A program made the translations under genes and the position numbers. Source: Saccoglossus kowalevskii (Eukaryota > Hemichordata > Enteropneusta > Harrimaniidae). Taken from it: a stretch of DNA of 59,969 bases. The stretch is from NCBI RefSeq assembly GCF_000003605.2, contig NW_003123907.1, forward strand, positions 2,375 to 62,343. The letters run 5' to 3'. Positions 25,801-38,900 of this stretch are shown here, piece after piece. The first letter of the stretch is position 1. Each line of letters opens with the position of its first letter. The notes under the pieces are model-generated. The model worked only from the letters and a program-made list of their open reading frames with translations, made no database searches and had not been told where the DNA came from.

Positions 25801-28793
25801 TAATGTAGCGATGTATGAAGATAGCATCTCCGACTCACACGGGTCGTTCAGATGTGTGGATACAGAAACAATCAGTTAAGTTGCGACTATACCTTATATG
25901 GCAGCTATCGCTATGAGCTGGGTTACAAGTGGGATTGTTCCATTGTTATAACGGGGTTTCATGCACACCTGTGAGATGGGTCAACCGAGCAATAGTGGAA
26001 GAGACGAAAAGCCGTGTGGCATAATAGCACTTGTTACGAACATATTTATATTGATTTTCGTTCACACATTCAATAATAATTATAAAGTAGTCTGTGTGAT
26101 AAACTCAATCACTTGCTTTTGTTTTTTTTACAGTGGTCATTAGAAGGATGACACAAACTAACAGCAGGACAGTTTTTCTTTATCGGGTTTCTGCAAACAA
26201 TGTATAAGCCGATTTCGAAAAAGATGCTAACTATATTAGTAAGGCGAGTAGACCATTATGACACTATAGTACTGTTGTTGGACTTCAAATTCCCATATTA
26301 ATTCGGTCAATAAACTGCGTGTCTGAACTCCCAAACTTAAATTGTACATGTTAATGCTTTCGGTTGCTTCAAACAAAACGTTAAAACTCATTAAATAATA
26401 GTGAAATAAATGAGCTTAGATTGCCTGAAAATATCCCTTCAGGTAAAAAGTAACAATTTACATGATCTCTCACAAGGTCAGGGAATGCCGTAACTGATGC
26501 ATTTTATGTGCGTGTTTCATTTTACGCGACATGTTACTGGCATTGCCATGGAAATACACCAGCGGCTATTATCCCAAGTGAGTAACATTGCAGTTTATTG
26601 ACAGGTATGCAATGTACGCTCAATAATTGTGTTACCAGTCCGTGATTAGTATTGTGTAATTGGAACACATTCGCCGTCACGTTGTGAAAAGCGACATTGG
26701 TCCAAAAAAAGCAATTACTACGTAACAGGTACAGCCTGGCATCAGGAATATCCACACATATGTTTTACTTTAGCCTATTCAGATATATTATAGTTGTTCT
26801 AGATAATAATAAACCCGAGGCAATTTAATACCAAAAATACCCATATTGACTACACCATGGGGTGAAGAGATCACTTTCACCACAATGGTTAAACAAACAT
26901 ATAAATCTCAACTAAAAACATAAAGGAGCGTTGACATGTGTAAAGGCGACTATAGCAATCCATTCACCTGTAATACAGGATGCCACCGCTTCTGCTGGTA
27001 TACACTCGATCCAACAGCCGTGAAACGAGCAGCCCACTATCAGACCGGAACAGGAAACACGTTAAACATCCAAGGTCGTTTAATACACTAGAAAACTACA
27101 GGTTACTAGTATTTAATTCACTGCATCGCCGAACACAGCAAACCCAGGCGTTTCGTCCGACACAGTAAACACAAACATGTCGTCATGAGGTTGGTGAAAT
27201 ATTCAACTCTGCCGGGAACATCTGCCGGCCATTTAAGACTCTTGAAACACGATTAGTCATTACACTATATTACACAGATATGTTTAACGGGGAAATCGTA
27301 GGGAATCTAAAAGACACAATGAAATCGGACATAAACGTTTGAGACCAACTTATGAGACATGTAAAACCAATATACATGAAATCACACACCCTCACATACA
27401 CGTGGGACTAACTCTATTGCCCTTCTAAAACAATCACGCCTGAGAAAATGAAATTTAACAATGGCAGTTTTGATCCAAGTAAAGCACGTTTCGACAACAA
27501 TCATGGGAGATGGAGCTAAGATGAAACAACCGAAGTACGACCGTTTAACCCAAAAATGATAATAAAATTAATCTCCGAAAGAAATTGTTGTTATTTACTA
27601 AAATAATGTTTATTCCTGGGTCTTAGATCTCTCCAGCCACATGTCGCCGTTTTCGTCAACAGCCCCAGACCTACCAATCAATACAAATATTGTTTTATAT
27701 TCAAATGGGAAAATTAACAAGGTTTCGATTTATTGAAAAACAGGTAATCATGACGTTTACTTGCTAACTATCACTTGCTGCAAATGGCGGTATGATTTCA
27801 ATAAAAGAAAAATGGCGAGCAAATGTACATTTGTTGTTTATTTCGTTTTTTTCTTTGTCTCGGATTATGGGATGGTTACGGATATTCTGTGTACATATGA
27901 GTGCATGTATCCCGTTAAATTTCAGGAAATACTAGTATGCAGCACCAATTCGAAAGTTAGAGAACCTCGAAAACGGAAAAACACAAGACCAGAAGCCTGA
28001 GCTTCATGTATGAACGCTGGCGACTACTTAACTCACGTGTTCTGTCTGTCAGTCTTATTCCCCCACTTCCTCACAAAATAATCTTAAATTACATTGAAAA
28101 TATTATGAAAATCCAAGTTAAAGAATACCACTCAAATGAAACATTAAATTGTAATTATGCAATATAATCGTGATGACATATGTTGTTAATGTGTTTGTTT
28201 AACATATTTGCCCGGAGTGTAATGATCTACCTGTATAATACGTGTCAGCCATTTTAAAGGACTGTTACATTTCAGTATAACAAAAACATTTAATTTCACA
28301 TAAATTGCCTATTAAATGTTTAGTTAAGATGAAAACGTCTTAAAAATGTAAACCTTTTGAGCGCGCCCTCAAGCAACATGGTTTGTTAGATATTATCCTT
28401 ATAAGCGTATTTTCTAATACGAAAATTATTAACCAAGTAGACATGATTATTTAATCGAATACTTGATAATTAATTATTAATATAGTTATAAGCCGTTTAA
28501 GCATTGAACAATATGATTTAGGGAGCGGCCTACGTATGTGGTTTAGATTAAGGTGTATAACATTGAACTCACATCTACCCTTTCTCCCAGTAAATTTTCT
28601 CGTCACCTACTCAGTAACAAGTGAAGCTAAAGCAGAGTTTTCATAATCATTCCAAGAAAAACCTTACTGACGAGTTGGACGAGTAAAATTCCAACTCCCA
28701 TGGCAGCTATTGGCGGCGAAGCTTAAAGTATGTATCACGGGAGAGGCTCAGACAGATACCGATGGCATTTTAAAAGTATCCTGTAAATCCCAT
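22886..28793. other. Non-coding stretch
   Basis: No recognisable exon. There are (AT)n and TATG-rich runs near 23396-23440 and scattered short open frames below 80 codons without recognisable motifs. Confidence 0.5.
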
Positions 28794-29092
28794 TCGGAGA
28801 ATATCAGAAAGATTTCCCGTGAAATGTATGACCCCCAGTGGTATGCGAAAAAAACACGTTTCCGCAACTTTTGACAGATAAGCAGAATGAGGGATAAGGG
28901 TATCTACGCGTACATGTACGCCCCTAATGAAAAGCCAAAGCGCATTTCCGCGACTTTTGACAATTCCTGTCGGAAAATATCAGAATGATTTTCCGCGAAA
29001 TGTATGATCCCCAATGGTATGTAGAAAAAAACACGTTTCCGTAACTTTTGACAGACAAGTAGAATGAGGGAAAAGGGTATTTACGAATACAT
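28794..29092. repeat. Tandem duplication, period about 176 bp
   Basis: Copy 1 is 28794 to about 28916 and copy 2 is 28970 to about 29092. They share long identical blocks such as AACACGTTTCCG and AGAATGAGGG, with roughly a tenth of positions different. A third, partial copy (GCATTTCCGCGACTTTTGACA) sits between them near 28941. No coding potential is seen. Confidence 0.85.
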
Positions 29093-29511
29093 CGTGATTT
29101 TAGCAACTGAAGCCGTAATTAACACAGTGTGGTTAGCACAAATAATTATTATGATGTATGATTTACTATTATAAGGAGGTAAATGTACTATTATTACTAT
29201 ATGCGACAGGTGAGTACAACATGGTATGTAATTTATGTTGCACTGCAATGAAGTCAGTGAACTTTCAATATCCAACGACTTGCATAAAATACACACGAAA
29301 TGGCATTGCTTTCAATATCCCTAAGGTGACGACATTTCATGATGCAATCAACTTGGACATTTCTTGTATATATATGTCAGGAATTTTGGGCAATAAAAGC
29401 CCGTCTAACTAACTGTATTATTTTGAGCCTTTATTGAGTATGCTCCAGGTTGTGAAAATCCGAATGAATGTAAAATATAAGGAAAGTGGCTAAAAATCGA
29501 CTTGGCGTAAA

Positions 29512-29850
29512 TTTTCTGTCACAGGTCGCGTACACATACCATACAGACTAGCAACAATAACTGAATTGTTAATTTATGTCGCTTATTGTCTACATGTTTG
29601 TGTGTAAAGAGAATACTTATGTGATCGGCGAGAGTGGCCAGAGGGAAATGATTGACTTCTATGGCATGCTGGCAAACTATTGAATTTTCTGTCACAGGTC
29701 GCGTAGACATTACCATACAGACTAGCAACAATAACTGAATTGTTAATTTATGTCGCTTACTGTGTACATGTTTGCGTGTAAAGAGAGTATTTATGTGATC
29801 GGCGAGAGTGGCTAGAGGGAAATGGTTGACTTCTATGGCATACTGGCAAA
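29512..29850. repeat. Tandem duplication, period 173 bp
   Basis: Copy 1 is 29512 to about 29676 and copy 2 is 29685 to about 29850, about 94% identical by eye, with one single-base indel. A 147-codon minus-strand frame (29519-29962) runs through both copies and therefore contains a repeated peptide with HFPLATLADHI in each half. No family is recognised, and start and splice context do not support a gene. Confidence 0.88.
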
Positions 29851-29962
29851 GTAGCCACATTTCATTGGCATTGGCATTTAGTAAACTGCTATTGCACACG
29901 TACAGCGACAACTTCTTGCCTTTTCCATTTATATCCACAAAACATAAAAGAGTAATACACAT

Positions 29963-32900
29963 TTTACGAGATATCTAGATTAGTAAATCAAAACGTGGTA
30001 ATCACGACGCGACACGCGGTGGGAGCCCGACAGCACATCGATTCTCCGCTAACTTACGATTTAGGTCATAACCGTGCTTTAAGTCTTGACTTATCTACGG
30101 AACGCGACGGGCTTGCCGCGTAAGCTCCCTCAAAGCGATATAATAGTATACATTTAACCACTTCATCTGTATCACGACTTACATCGATTTTTTAAAACCA
30201 CTCAGCCGTACGCCAGCTGAACTACCTCGACATGTTGCTTTTATTGCATCTCTCTATTTCTCGGTGCATTGCTCTCAAGTACTGAAACTAGTAGGCCACG
30301 TTCATAAATGCGTGTGGTGGTGACAGAACTGCGAAAGATATCCATACATTTACACGAATGATCATGGAATGTATCACAATAGTTATAAACAGTGCTTTTC
30401 CTTCTTTGCACTGTGGCTAGCATATTCGCCTCGAATAAGAGAGATTCTAGGTTCGACTCCCGAAGCCGACTGTACGTCTATATCTGCCCTGTCTTCCTTC
30501 TACATGCACTTACAATTGGCACATAAGACAGGGGAGACAGCAGTGATTTCAATGGCCAGAAACGTCGCCTGGCACAAACAAGATTTTTTTTTTTCAATTT
30601 TAGTTGTTCTTGCTCTTGTCTCATTGTCGCATATAGGGCGTTACTAACGATGTACCGACATGCAAAATAACGTTTACCTTTTCCTTACTAGCAACATCAA
30701 AGTCGTGATCATCGGATAGTATAGTTACATATAGCCAGCTAGCGCTCCAACAAACCAATCACAACTCGATGAGGTGCAAAAACGCATACATGACTTCACG
30801 CGAGTCGGTTATCCATCATCAACCCACTGGCATCCGTCCGTGGCGGTAAAATGTTGCTTCCAAGATCCGTTTAATCAAACAGCCAGGCTGTTCTGTAGAG
30901 CGAAGGGAAAGGGAGTGGGTGGGCGTTGATTTGAAATGATGGAATTCGTGTTTTTCAGCTCAAGAATATACTACGAAAAACTTTTCTAGAAGGTGTCATG
31001 TCATCAGTGGGACAGCTGTAGTTTCCTACTGTAGCATCTCACACATTACTAGCGCTTCGATGTGTTGAATCTCGAGGTATGTCGAGTTTTCATTCCATAT
31101 AAAATTTACATTTAATTAAATAGCCCGGTGTGATACGAAAAATACTCAAAAACAAATCAGGGAGTTTATAAACCCAAGTCGAAACATCCACCCCGTTGAC
31201 GGTCCTGGATTTTATGCTTCCAATGTCACTCAGGCTGGAAAACGCAGAGAGAAATATTAGTTTCTGTTTTGTTTTTCAGAGGAATTGGTTCCTCATTTGG
31301 TCTGTATAACCTATTATTGTTCAGTTTCTTCCTGAAGAGATAATGATAACCTAGGTAAAATCGACGTTGTATTTGGGTGTAAAAGCATCATCATGATGGT
31401 GGATGATGACGATATCGCACATGAATAAAGAGAATAAACCATGGGCATTAGAGATGGCAAACAAGCATTTGATCGTCGATGGCGACTTACATTATGATAA
31501 TGAATATTTCCGTGAGAATATATATTTGTTAGGGTAACCCTCAACTTTAACAGAATACAATATTGAATTAGATGGTGCTGAGCTGAGAACGTTGGTATAT
31601 AATGCATCGCTTATACACTGGTCGCGTTGAACATGGAATCAACTTCAGTATTCACTCAGAATATTAATAATTGCATTAAATATTAGTAATTACAATGCAG
31701 CAGGTATAACTAAATTGCCAATATATCATAAAGGATATTATATTTTTCAAAAATGTTAACCCGTGTTCAGTGCATACAACCGTATGAATTACATTAATAC
31801 ATGTAGTAAAGTATATGTTTGGAATGTCATTCATGGCGCTGGTGCAGTAATAGATTACCTAGACGTCAGCGAGCCCAATTATAAACCACCGGTCAAATGA
31901 GGTCATGGTACTTACTCTTCTATGGCAAACGGAAACAAGGTCTACAACAAAAACAACTGCAAGTAATTATTTGATGAGAATACCATCGGGGATGTACACG
32001 ATATGCATTCATGCGTGATTGCCTTGAACTTGAGGACAATGTTGACTCCGACTGACATTCAGGTACGTCCCCGACACGAATGTGACCGAAAGTCAGACTA
32101 TGGGACTAATGAGTTAGAATCGACTACAACCAAAGAAAAAGATAAAACATTTATTTCTAGTACCATTATTTTAGAAATGTTTTAGACATGTACAAATGAA
32201 TAAGTGATAAACGACTGAACGTACGATGGCATATGCGTTATTAGTCCAGCATAACTGCAGTGTTACACTGGCGTTCTAAGTCAGATAAGAGTTGTTGAAT
32301 GCAAATGAGCCCATAGGGAGTATCGTTTTCAATATTTAGTAAATGGCATGGTGTTTAATGAAATTCAGCTCACACCAATGGGATTTCCGAAATAATATTG
32401 TTGTTTTGTGGCGCATCATTTAACAGGGCTTTATTGATTTAAGTTCACGAAGAAGAGTTAATATTCGTTTCCCACATTTCTTTTTCTTTTTCTCCGTCGG
32501 CATGTCCCTTATTTGTTGGTTGAAGCAATAATTGCGCTAGTTTGTTTGAGTGCGTTACAATTTCGAGTGCTACATATGACATTATACTGTTCACTCGATT
32601 GTCATTAAACAACTAAGTCGTATCAAATGCTAAATGACTCCTGGTGATATTTGGGTGGTGACATTCCTTGTGTATTTAACGGGTATTTGGCATGTTCAAG
32701 TTAGGCAGGGAGCTAGACAAATATTTTGACAGAACGGCTCTGACACAAAAATATGAGAATTGCTTGAAAAAATACATATTAAAAGTACCGCACTTTAGAA
32801 TCCATGGTATTATTTTTTGAAAGAAAACAATCAAGCAACGGATTGGTTACAAGAACCGAAAAAAAAAATGTTTATTCTTCTGGAGGAACAGCACACTAGT

Positions 32901-34283
32901 GGCGATGCTATTTAACCTTTGATGCCAAAGTCTACAGTTTACACATTTAACAAAATAAACTTTTTTTGTGATTTTTCTCTCAATAAATGATCAAAACTCG
33001 CACAGAATTTATGTGCACTCGTCTAAAATAACCATGGGCAAATAAATACAAATTGGCAAAAAGTTGCACCTAAATTCTAGTGTTTATTCAACTGCTATGA
33101 TGGAAAACGCAGAACTGTACTTCATAACGAAAATCCACATACCTTAAAGTCGAGTAATATTTCGTACATTATTTGTAACACATCGGTGCCAGAATCCATA
33201 GATTGTATTTATTCTATTCACTGTCGCCAATTATATTTGCATTCTTTTAATATCAACAATTATGCGAGTATATGATTGAACGGCTATCATTTACGTGTGA
33301 TGCTAAACTATCACGTGGGCGCAATTGTGACAAAGTGTTTGCCTTAGTAGAAAATTCCCCGAGGGTACTCGAAATAAATCCACAATCGGTCTGGTGATTT
33401 GTCGAGACTACCCGCCAGTCAAATTGATTAATAATCGCAACATTTGAAGTAAACAAATAAGTATACACTTTATCGCAGCTTTCAGCGTTTTTTCACGTTT
33501 AAAACAATTGTTAAGAACAAACACTTGAGACTGTCGCCTACTGGCATTCAAACATTTGCTAATGCTGTATACTCCAGTAAGCATGGTATTGTTAGCTAAA
33601 TACATATATACACACACACATTTGTGGGCATATATGACACACTAAAGCAACCCTGATATAAGATTTAGTGTACGTTGTAGGGGTAATATATATTCATTAC
33701 ACAAACAAAAACCATTACCCATCCCCGTGCATTTTCTTGGTACTAATACTATCATGACTGCACTGTCATTGACATGTACGCTCAGGCTTAATTCGCTCCT
33801 AAATTAAAAAAAAAACACTAACAATTTATACTCGTTTCGAATACAAACATTAATATGGTTATTTGTGAAGTTGTTTTCGATATTTGAAAAAAAAAGTGGA
33901 AGTGAAAATGAAGGTTGTAGCACTAAGAAAATTACTTTCAGACGCAGACCGATAGCACATAGTACTTCCTACACTGGGCGGTTTGTTGCCGGGATGTGAC
34001 ACTAGTCTCGGAAATAAACATAAACAATTTCAGAGAGCAATTGAACAAAAAAAGCAGAAAAAGATATAACGTGTAAAACATACCAGTCTCCACTGACTTA
34101 TTGATAATTTTCACATTGGCGTAGCATATTTTAGGCAGAATTCGTCAAAACAGACTCAACTCAGTAGGTTAAATTTCTCCTTTTACACGACCACCTAAGA
34201 ATATCATAAATCTAGCTACCCTGTTTTAACAGGCAACATAAAGGTCCTTATGTGCGCAGAAACACCGTGCGCAACGAATTGAC
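29963..34283. other. Non-coding stretch upstream of SENP8
   Basis: Apart from the SINE candidate, no gene is recognised. The minus strand of 29990-30245 contains a box A-like TAGTTCAGCTGG near 30215 and may be a second tRNA-like repeat, without a clear box B. CpG is near normal up to the SENP8 start. Confidence 0.45.
30406..30594 (+). mobile_element. Candidate tRNA-derived SINE
   Basis: A perfect RNA polymerase III box B, GGTTCGACTCC, is at 30450-30460. A box A-like TGGCTAGCAT lies about 37 bases upstream, and a T-run at 30584-30594 follows. The intervening sequence resembles a decayed tRNA, but the T-arm stem pairs poorly, so it is not a functional tRNA gene. A tRNA-derived SINE is the simplest reading. 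Target-site duplications were not identified. Confidence 0.4.
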
Positions 34284-34402
34284 ATGGCGGAAACCGATGA
34301 AATTGTTTTGAGTTTCCATGATAGTCTGCTGAGAAAATCTGACATAAACCTACTAGAAGGTTCACGGTGGCTGAACGACACGGTTATTGGATTTGCATTT
34401 GA
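34284..34402 (+). CDS. SENP8: SENP8/NEDP1/DEN1-type NEDD8 protease, first coding exon (partial)
   Basis: ATG at 34284 in good context (GACATGG) opens 40 codons. The peptide begins MAETDEIVLSFHDSLLRKSD and ends SRWLNDTVIGFAFE. This matches the N-terminus of the C48-family cysteine protease SENP8, whose human form has VLSYMDSLLRQSD and SWLNDHIIGFAFE at the same spacing. SENP8 matures NEDD8 and removes it from cullins and other proteins; known members act in cytosol and nucleus. The exon ends at a consensus donor, GA|GTGAGT, at 34402/34403. Reading through would hit TGA immediately, so splicing is required, and the intron is phase 2. The catalytic His, Asp and Cys (known DCGMYV motif) would be in later exons; none was found in the remaining 25 kb. 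It is either a gene with long introns whose 3' part lies outside the window, or a stray exon. The 5' flank is CpG-containing and promoter-like. Confidence 0.85.
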
Positions 34403-34858
34403 GTGAGTATAGCGTAGGATATTTTACAAATTTACATATCAAATCTTTAACGAACTTTCTTCAAGTTGAACCCACAGGCGCTCGGAACGTTTCCTGGATA
34501 ATAAAAAATGGCCTAAAGTGGGATCGGCATAGTTACTCAGTCGCCGGTAAATTCCCCTACTACTCATATACTAGTAATAACACAAGGTAGGAAAGCGTTG
34601 ACACCATGACATCGAAACTTCCAGAAAATAACACGATTTTCCAAATTATATTTCGATCCGCTTCACACAACTCAAGCATGATATCGGTAGAAACTATCGA
34701 TCGACTTACATTTCCTTTATTCGAACTAAAACGGGTTAAATCCTGTGAAAATCGAAACACCAGAGCAATATGAATCAACCCGTCTACGCGGATATTTTGA
34801 AGCAGAGGCTCGTGCATGCGCAGCTCCACCCATGCGCAGTTCCAAACATTTACGTCAT

Positions 34859-35131
34859 TGACAAGTGCAGAGACTGTCGTCTGCACTGCAATGACAAGTG
34901 CAGAGACTGTCGTCTGCACTGCAATGACAAGTGCAGAGACTGTCGTCTGCACTGCAATGACAAGTGCAGAGACTGTCGTCTGCACTGCAATGACAAGTGC
35001 AGAGACTGTCGTCTGCACTGCAATGACAAGTGCAGAGACTGTCGTCTGCACTGCAATGACAAGTGCAGAGACTGTCGTCTGCACTGCAATGACAAGTGCA
35101 GAGACTGTCGTCTGCACTGCAATGACAAGTG
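34859..35131. repeat. 33-bp minisatellite, 8 identical copies, in SENP8 intron 1
   Basis: Eight 33-base units (34859-35122) plus a 9-base partial unit. All eight copies appear identical. Each unit contains GTGCAGA and its complement TCTGCAC 8 bases apart, so each can form a small hairpin. Since 33 is divisible by three and the unit lacks stops in several frames, long frames appear on both strands (such as the 11-residue repeat DKCRDCRLHCN). These are repeat translations rather than a cysteine-rich gene. Confidence 0.97.
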
Positions 35132-35838
35132 AAACTGACTCCCGACATGCTTTAATGGTGTTTGTCTTCACCCTGGGCCTACCCATGCTTACAACCCAAC
35201 CCATTGCCATCACGTTTAACGTAATGTGACATCTCGTGTTTCCAGGTCGTGTGTGTATTGACTCTTAAATAGCTGTATTCACTGACTTATATAAATTGAG
35301 GTCATATAAGTGTGGAATGGCATCTACATTCATAACTGAATGACACATTTTGTTGGAACATCACTCATCACAGTTTTTTTTTTTTCCTGTTTTTGCCCTG
35401 ACGTAATTTTCTGTAATCGGTAAAATTAATAAAATATAGTTTATAGTAAAATGTTAGTTTAGTCATACATTGTAGAGTCTTTGGTTCAGTATTCAATATT
35501 AATATTGGGATTATCCTTGTATTTTGTTGTTATTTTGCATGATAATGATACTGTGCATTGGTGCACGCATTTAATTTTCACCTAATTATTACTGCAAACT
35601 TAGTCTGTGATGACTGTGTGTATACTACGTACCTATGTCTTGGTGTTATGCATGGTAATGCATACACATTTGGATAAAATATTATATAAATAATAGTATG
35701 TAATCGTAGTCTTTGGTAATCATTCAATATAAACGATGTTGTTTATTTACACAAAATTCAAGCACATTTGAGTCGTGATGGCCAACACCCTGTCATTCAG
35801 TATTTGGAATGTTTTAATTATAATTTTTTAATTAAGAG

Positions 35839-35918
35839 CAATATCACAATTTGCTGTCTTCTCAAGTGATGGTGGTGATGACCACCAGCCCAAGGGCAGA
35901 AAACAAATTGTGATATTG
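35839..35918. repeat. 80-bp foldback with perfect 15-bp terminal inverted repeats
   Basis: CAATATCACAATTTG at 35839-35853 is exactly complementary to 35904-35918. Near the centre GGTGGT-GATG-ACCACC forms a second 6-bp stem. It could be a decayed MITE, a dispersed foldback repeat or a hairpin RNA; the sequence alone does not decide. Confidence 0.6.
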
Positions 35919-38900
35919 TCAAACATGTGTTAATGATTTTATCACATTGAACATGCATCTCTCTCGCACAATAATATAACCACATTTAATATTTTATTTC
36001 ATGTACCAGACACATTACCATGGGAATTTTTTTGAAAATGTTATACTCACTCTGGGGACTAGCTGTGACTCTTGAATTCCATGTGAACTCTGTTTACTTA
36101 CTTGTCAGTGTCTGAATGGCAAAATGCGGCCAAGTAAATATCAGATGAATAAGAAAAAAGCTAAAAGTCAATGGCAGTAATGTAAAAATTGCTACGTTAT
36201 ACAGGAGTCATTTCAATATCAAATTTGTTGATTTGTAAATACAAATCATAGCAGTTCAATAAACACCAGAATTTTGGTGCAACTTGTATTTATTTGTCCA
36301 TGATTATTTAAGACGAAGTGAACATAAATTCTGTGCGAGTTTTGATAAGAATTCAGTCCATTGTTTAATAGGTTGGAGATGTAAATCAACGACAAACCTA
36401 TGATAATACAAAGAGTGTGAGGACATGTTATAAACTTATTATATAAATGGAACTATTAATCATATTCTTTTTTTGTACATACATTTTTTGGCTGAAAAAA
36501 CATAATTTTTAATGACTTTAAGTAATGTAAAATATAAACAGGTATAAATTCTTATAAAATAAATGTATTGGAATTATTTGAGAACATTTGAAGGGCAGTA
36601 CATTTCACTCCAGATAAAAATGTCATCATACCGTATTGCAATGCTTTTCTCGCGAATATTTGTATCTTGATTAACTTAGCTTATTTGAAAGAAACTGGCT
36701 TATATTTTTGGTAAGTCTCTGTGCATGTAAAACTCGTGCCGGAAAACAAATTCACTACAGATTTTAACTTTAACTTCACAAGTTTTCTGTAACCAACTTG
36801 AACCCGGTCGGGAGTGCTTGCTTTTATTCTTAAAATTTAACACAATGAACACATTCATTTAACGGTATGGAAAAATCATTGCACTAATTGTGCTTGGTGT
36901 TTTACATAATGTTATGAATCAGTGCCATACGAGGTGTATGATTAACTTCTGGATTGTATACGAGCCACAGCTGTCGCCTGTTTCAGACAACATAGCAAGA
37001 ATTGTGAATTGGTAATTACAATCCCATAGTTGAATAAAGAACTTGACCTTGAGTCTGTGAATTGACCTGAAGTAGACTGGTTTAGCTTATAACTGGATAA
37101 TAGAAGGAAAATATATTAATAAAAAAAAAAAAAGCACATTTTTATCTGAAACTATCGGTAGTCTAGTTTTGTATTTTTGGTATAGTACATATTACTGAGT
37201 CCAAATTGTAGAAAATCTAATTTTCTGTGAAAACTCACTATATAGATTTTCTCTATAATACAAACTACTGATATGAATTTTTAATGTAGATACTGGTCAA
37301 ATATGTTAATCAAACACAGCCGTGCATACAAAGGAGGCAGTATATTCTTTTTTAATGATCATACATTGTATATTTTGGTTGGTTCCCAAGCCACAAGAGG
37401 CTGGTACACTAGTAATGATTCCTGCATTCTGATTTTCTATCACATTCTTGTTCCATGTTCTATTTCCCTTGGTTACTAGATGTCAACGCTTACGCTCATG
37501 GTTGTTCTATATATGGAGTAGGGTTTTTCCTTTACTATCAAAATTTGCACGAATTTTAATCGTTTCTTTTGTTATCACTTTACACAAAAAATAGCCACAA
37601 ATGATAGAACCATCCCTAGTCTGAGCAGGCAGACTGAATAGGCATGGTGTCATTGCAGTATTACTGACTTGTTTTCAAAAAACAAAATTTGGAATGTTTT
37701 AAAAATCACTTCACTTCACGTCAGGTGAATCCAGGGCCGGATTCCCGGCCCAATGGAACAATATGGCGATGACTAGTTACTTGCCATTTGCAAGGGATGC
37801 AAGTGCCTTTTTTTCATTTCAGAAAGTAGAATAGAACTTTGAATAAATTTATATGCACAAGTAATTGGATGCCTCAATATGAATCTAAGCATGGTTTTCT
37901 TAAATATAAAATATTTATCTATTTTATTTTACAATGACATTAACTATGTCATTAACATTGTCTAGTATAGCTTAATATTAAACAACTAAAAATTATCAGT
38001 CAAATATGGTTTTGTAACTATTGGGTTTTTTAGTGAGACATGTGAGCAAATGAATGAATTCTAATACTTTATTTGTGGGTTCAAGAAAAACTCTAAACGG
38101 TCATTGGCTGCGTTTTTTGAAATTTTGTTTGTATTACTGGTACTGTTTTAAAATGATCTTTGTGATACTAGCAAATGAAGTACTTTGGTTAAAATGTTTA
38201 GGTGTGCATTCTATATGCACATGCAAACAGTGCCTGGCAGCTAAGTTTTCCTGAATCTTGCACCATAACATGAACTGACAAATCTAGGCAAAAATGATCT
38301 CTGTACTAAATTTGATTTGAACTAGGTGAATGCATGGGTGATTAGTTCATTTGATCTCAGTGGAACTTAATACGTGCACATTGCCAGGAGGCACACAATG
38401 CGTAGTACATAAATATTGACTAGCTCCCTCAACAGTTCTAGTTAAGGATGGTAAGGCATAATGTAGTTGTGTTCTACTACATGTATACTGCACTTCTCAT
38501 CATTCCCACTATTTAATAACTACATCATGTTTTATTTGATAAATGATCAATGTATTATTGTATGTACATGTTTGAATAATGTATCATGGCTGCTACAATC
38601 ATGTTCAATGTAACCTGTAGTCGCCTGTAGTTTATCCAATTAATCTGAAATTCCAATATTGCTTTCATAGTTTCCTATACTATGCAACTACCTGCAGGGT
38701 CAAAAACATACTACACATGAATTAAAATCAAGCCAATTAAAATATTGAACATGTGGAGCAACATTTACTCTCTCTAAGCTATGGTGTCATTTAGTGTCAC
38801 TCAAATTTGATTTTCAATGATTGCAATTCAGTGCGTTTACCTATTTTCACTGATTCACTAAAGTGGATATTCTGTACATCACTGCTCTGTCTGGGTTCAT

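Noticed and set aside
34859-35131. CRISPR-like regular repeats
   Set aside because: Units are directly contiguous without variable spacers, and the genome is eukaryotic.
34560-35229. Cysteine-rich repeat protein (DKCRDCRLHCN x 8) and other repeat frames
   Set aside because: Explained by the 33-bp minisatellite, whose length is a multiple of three and which lacks stops in several frames.
37205-37259. AGAAAATCTA inverted repeat
   Set aside because: Short, AT-rich and with an indel in the extended arms; expected by chance at this composition.
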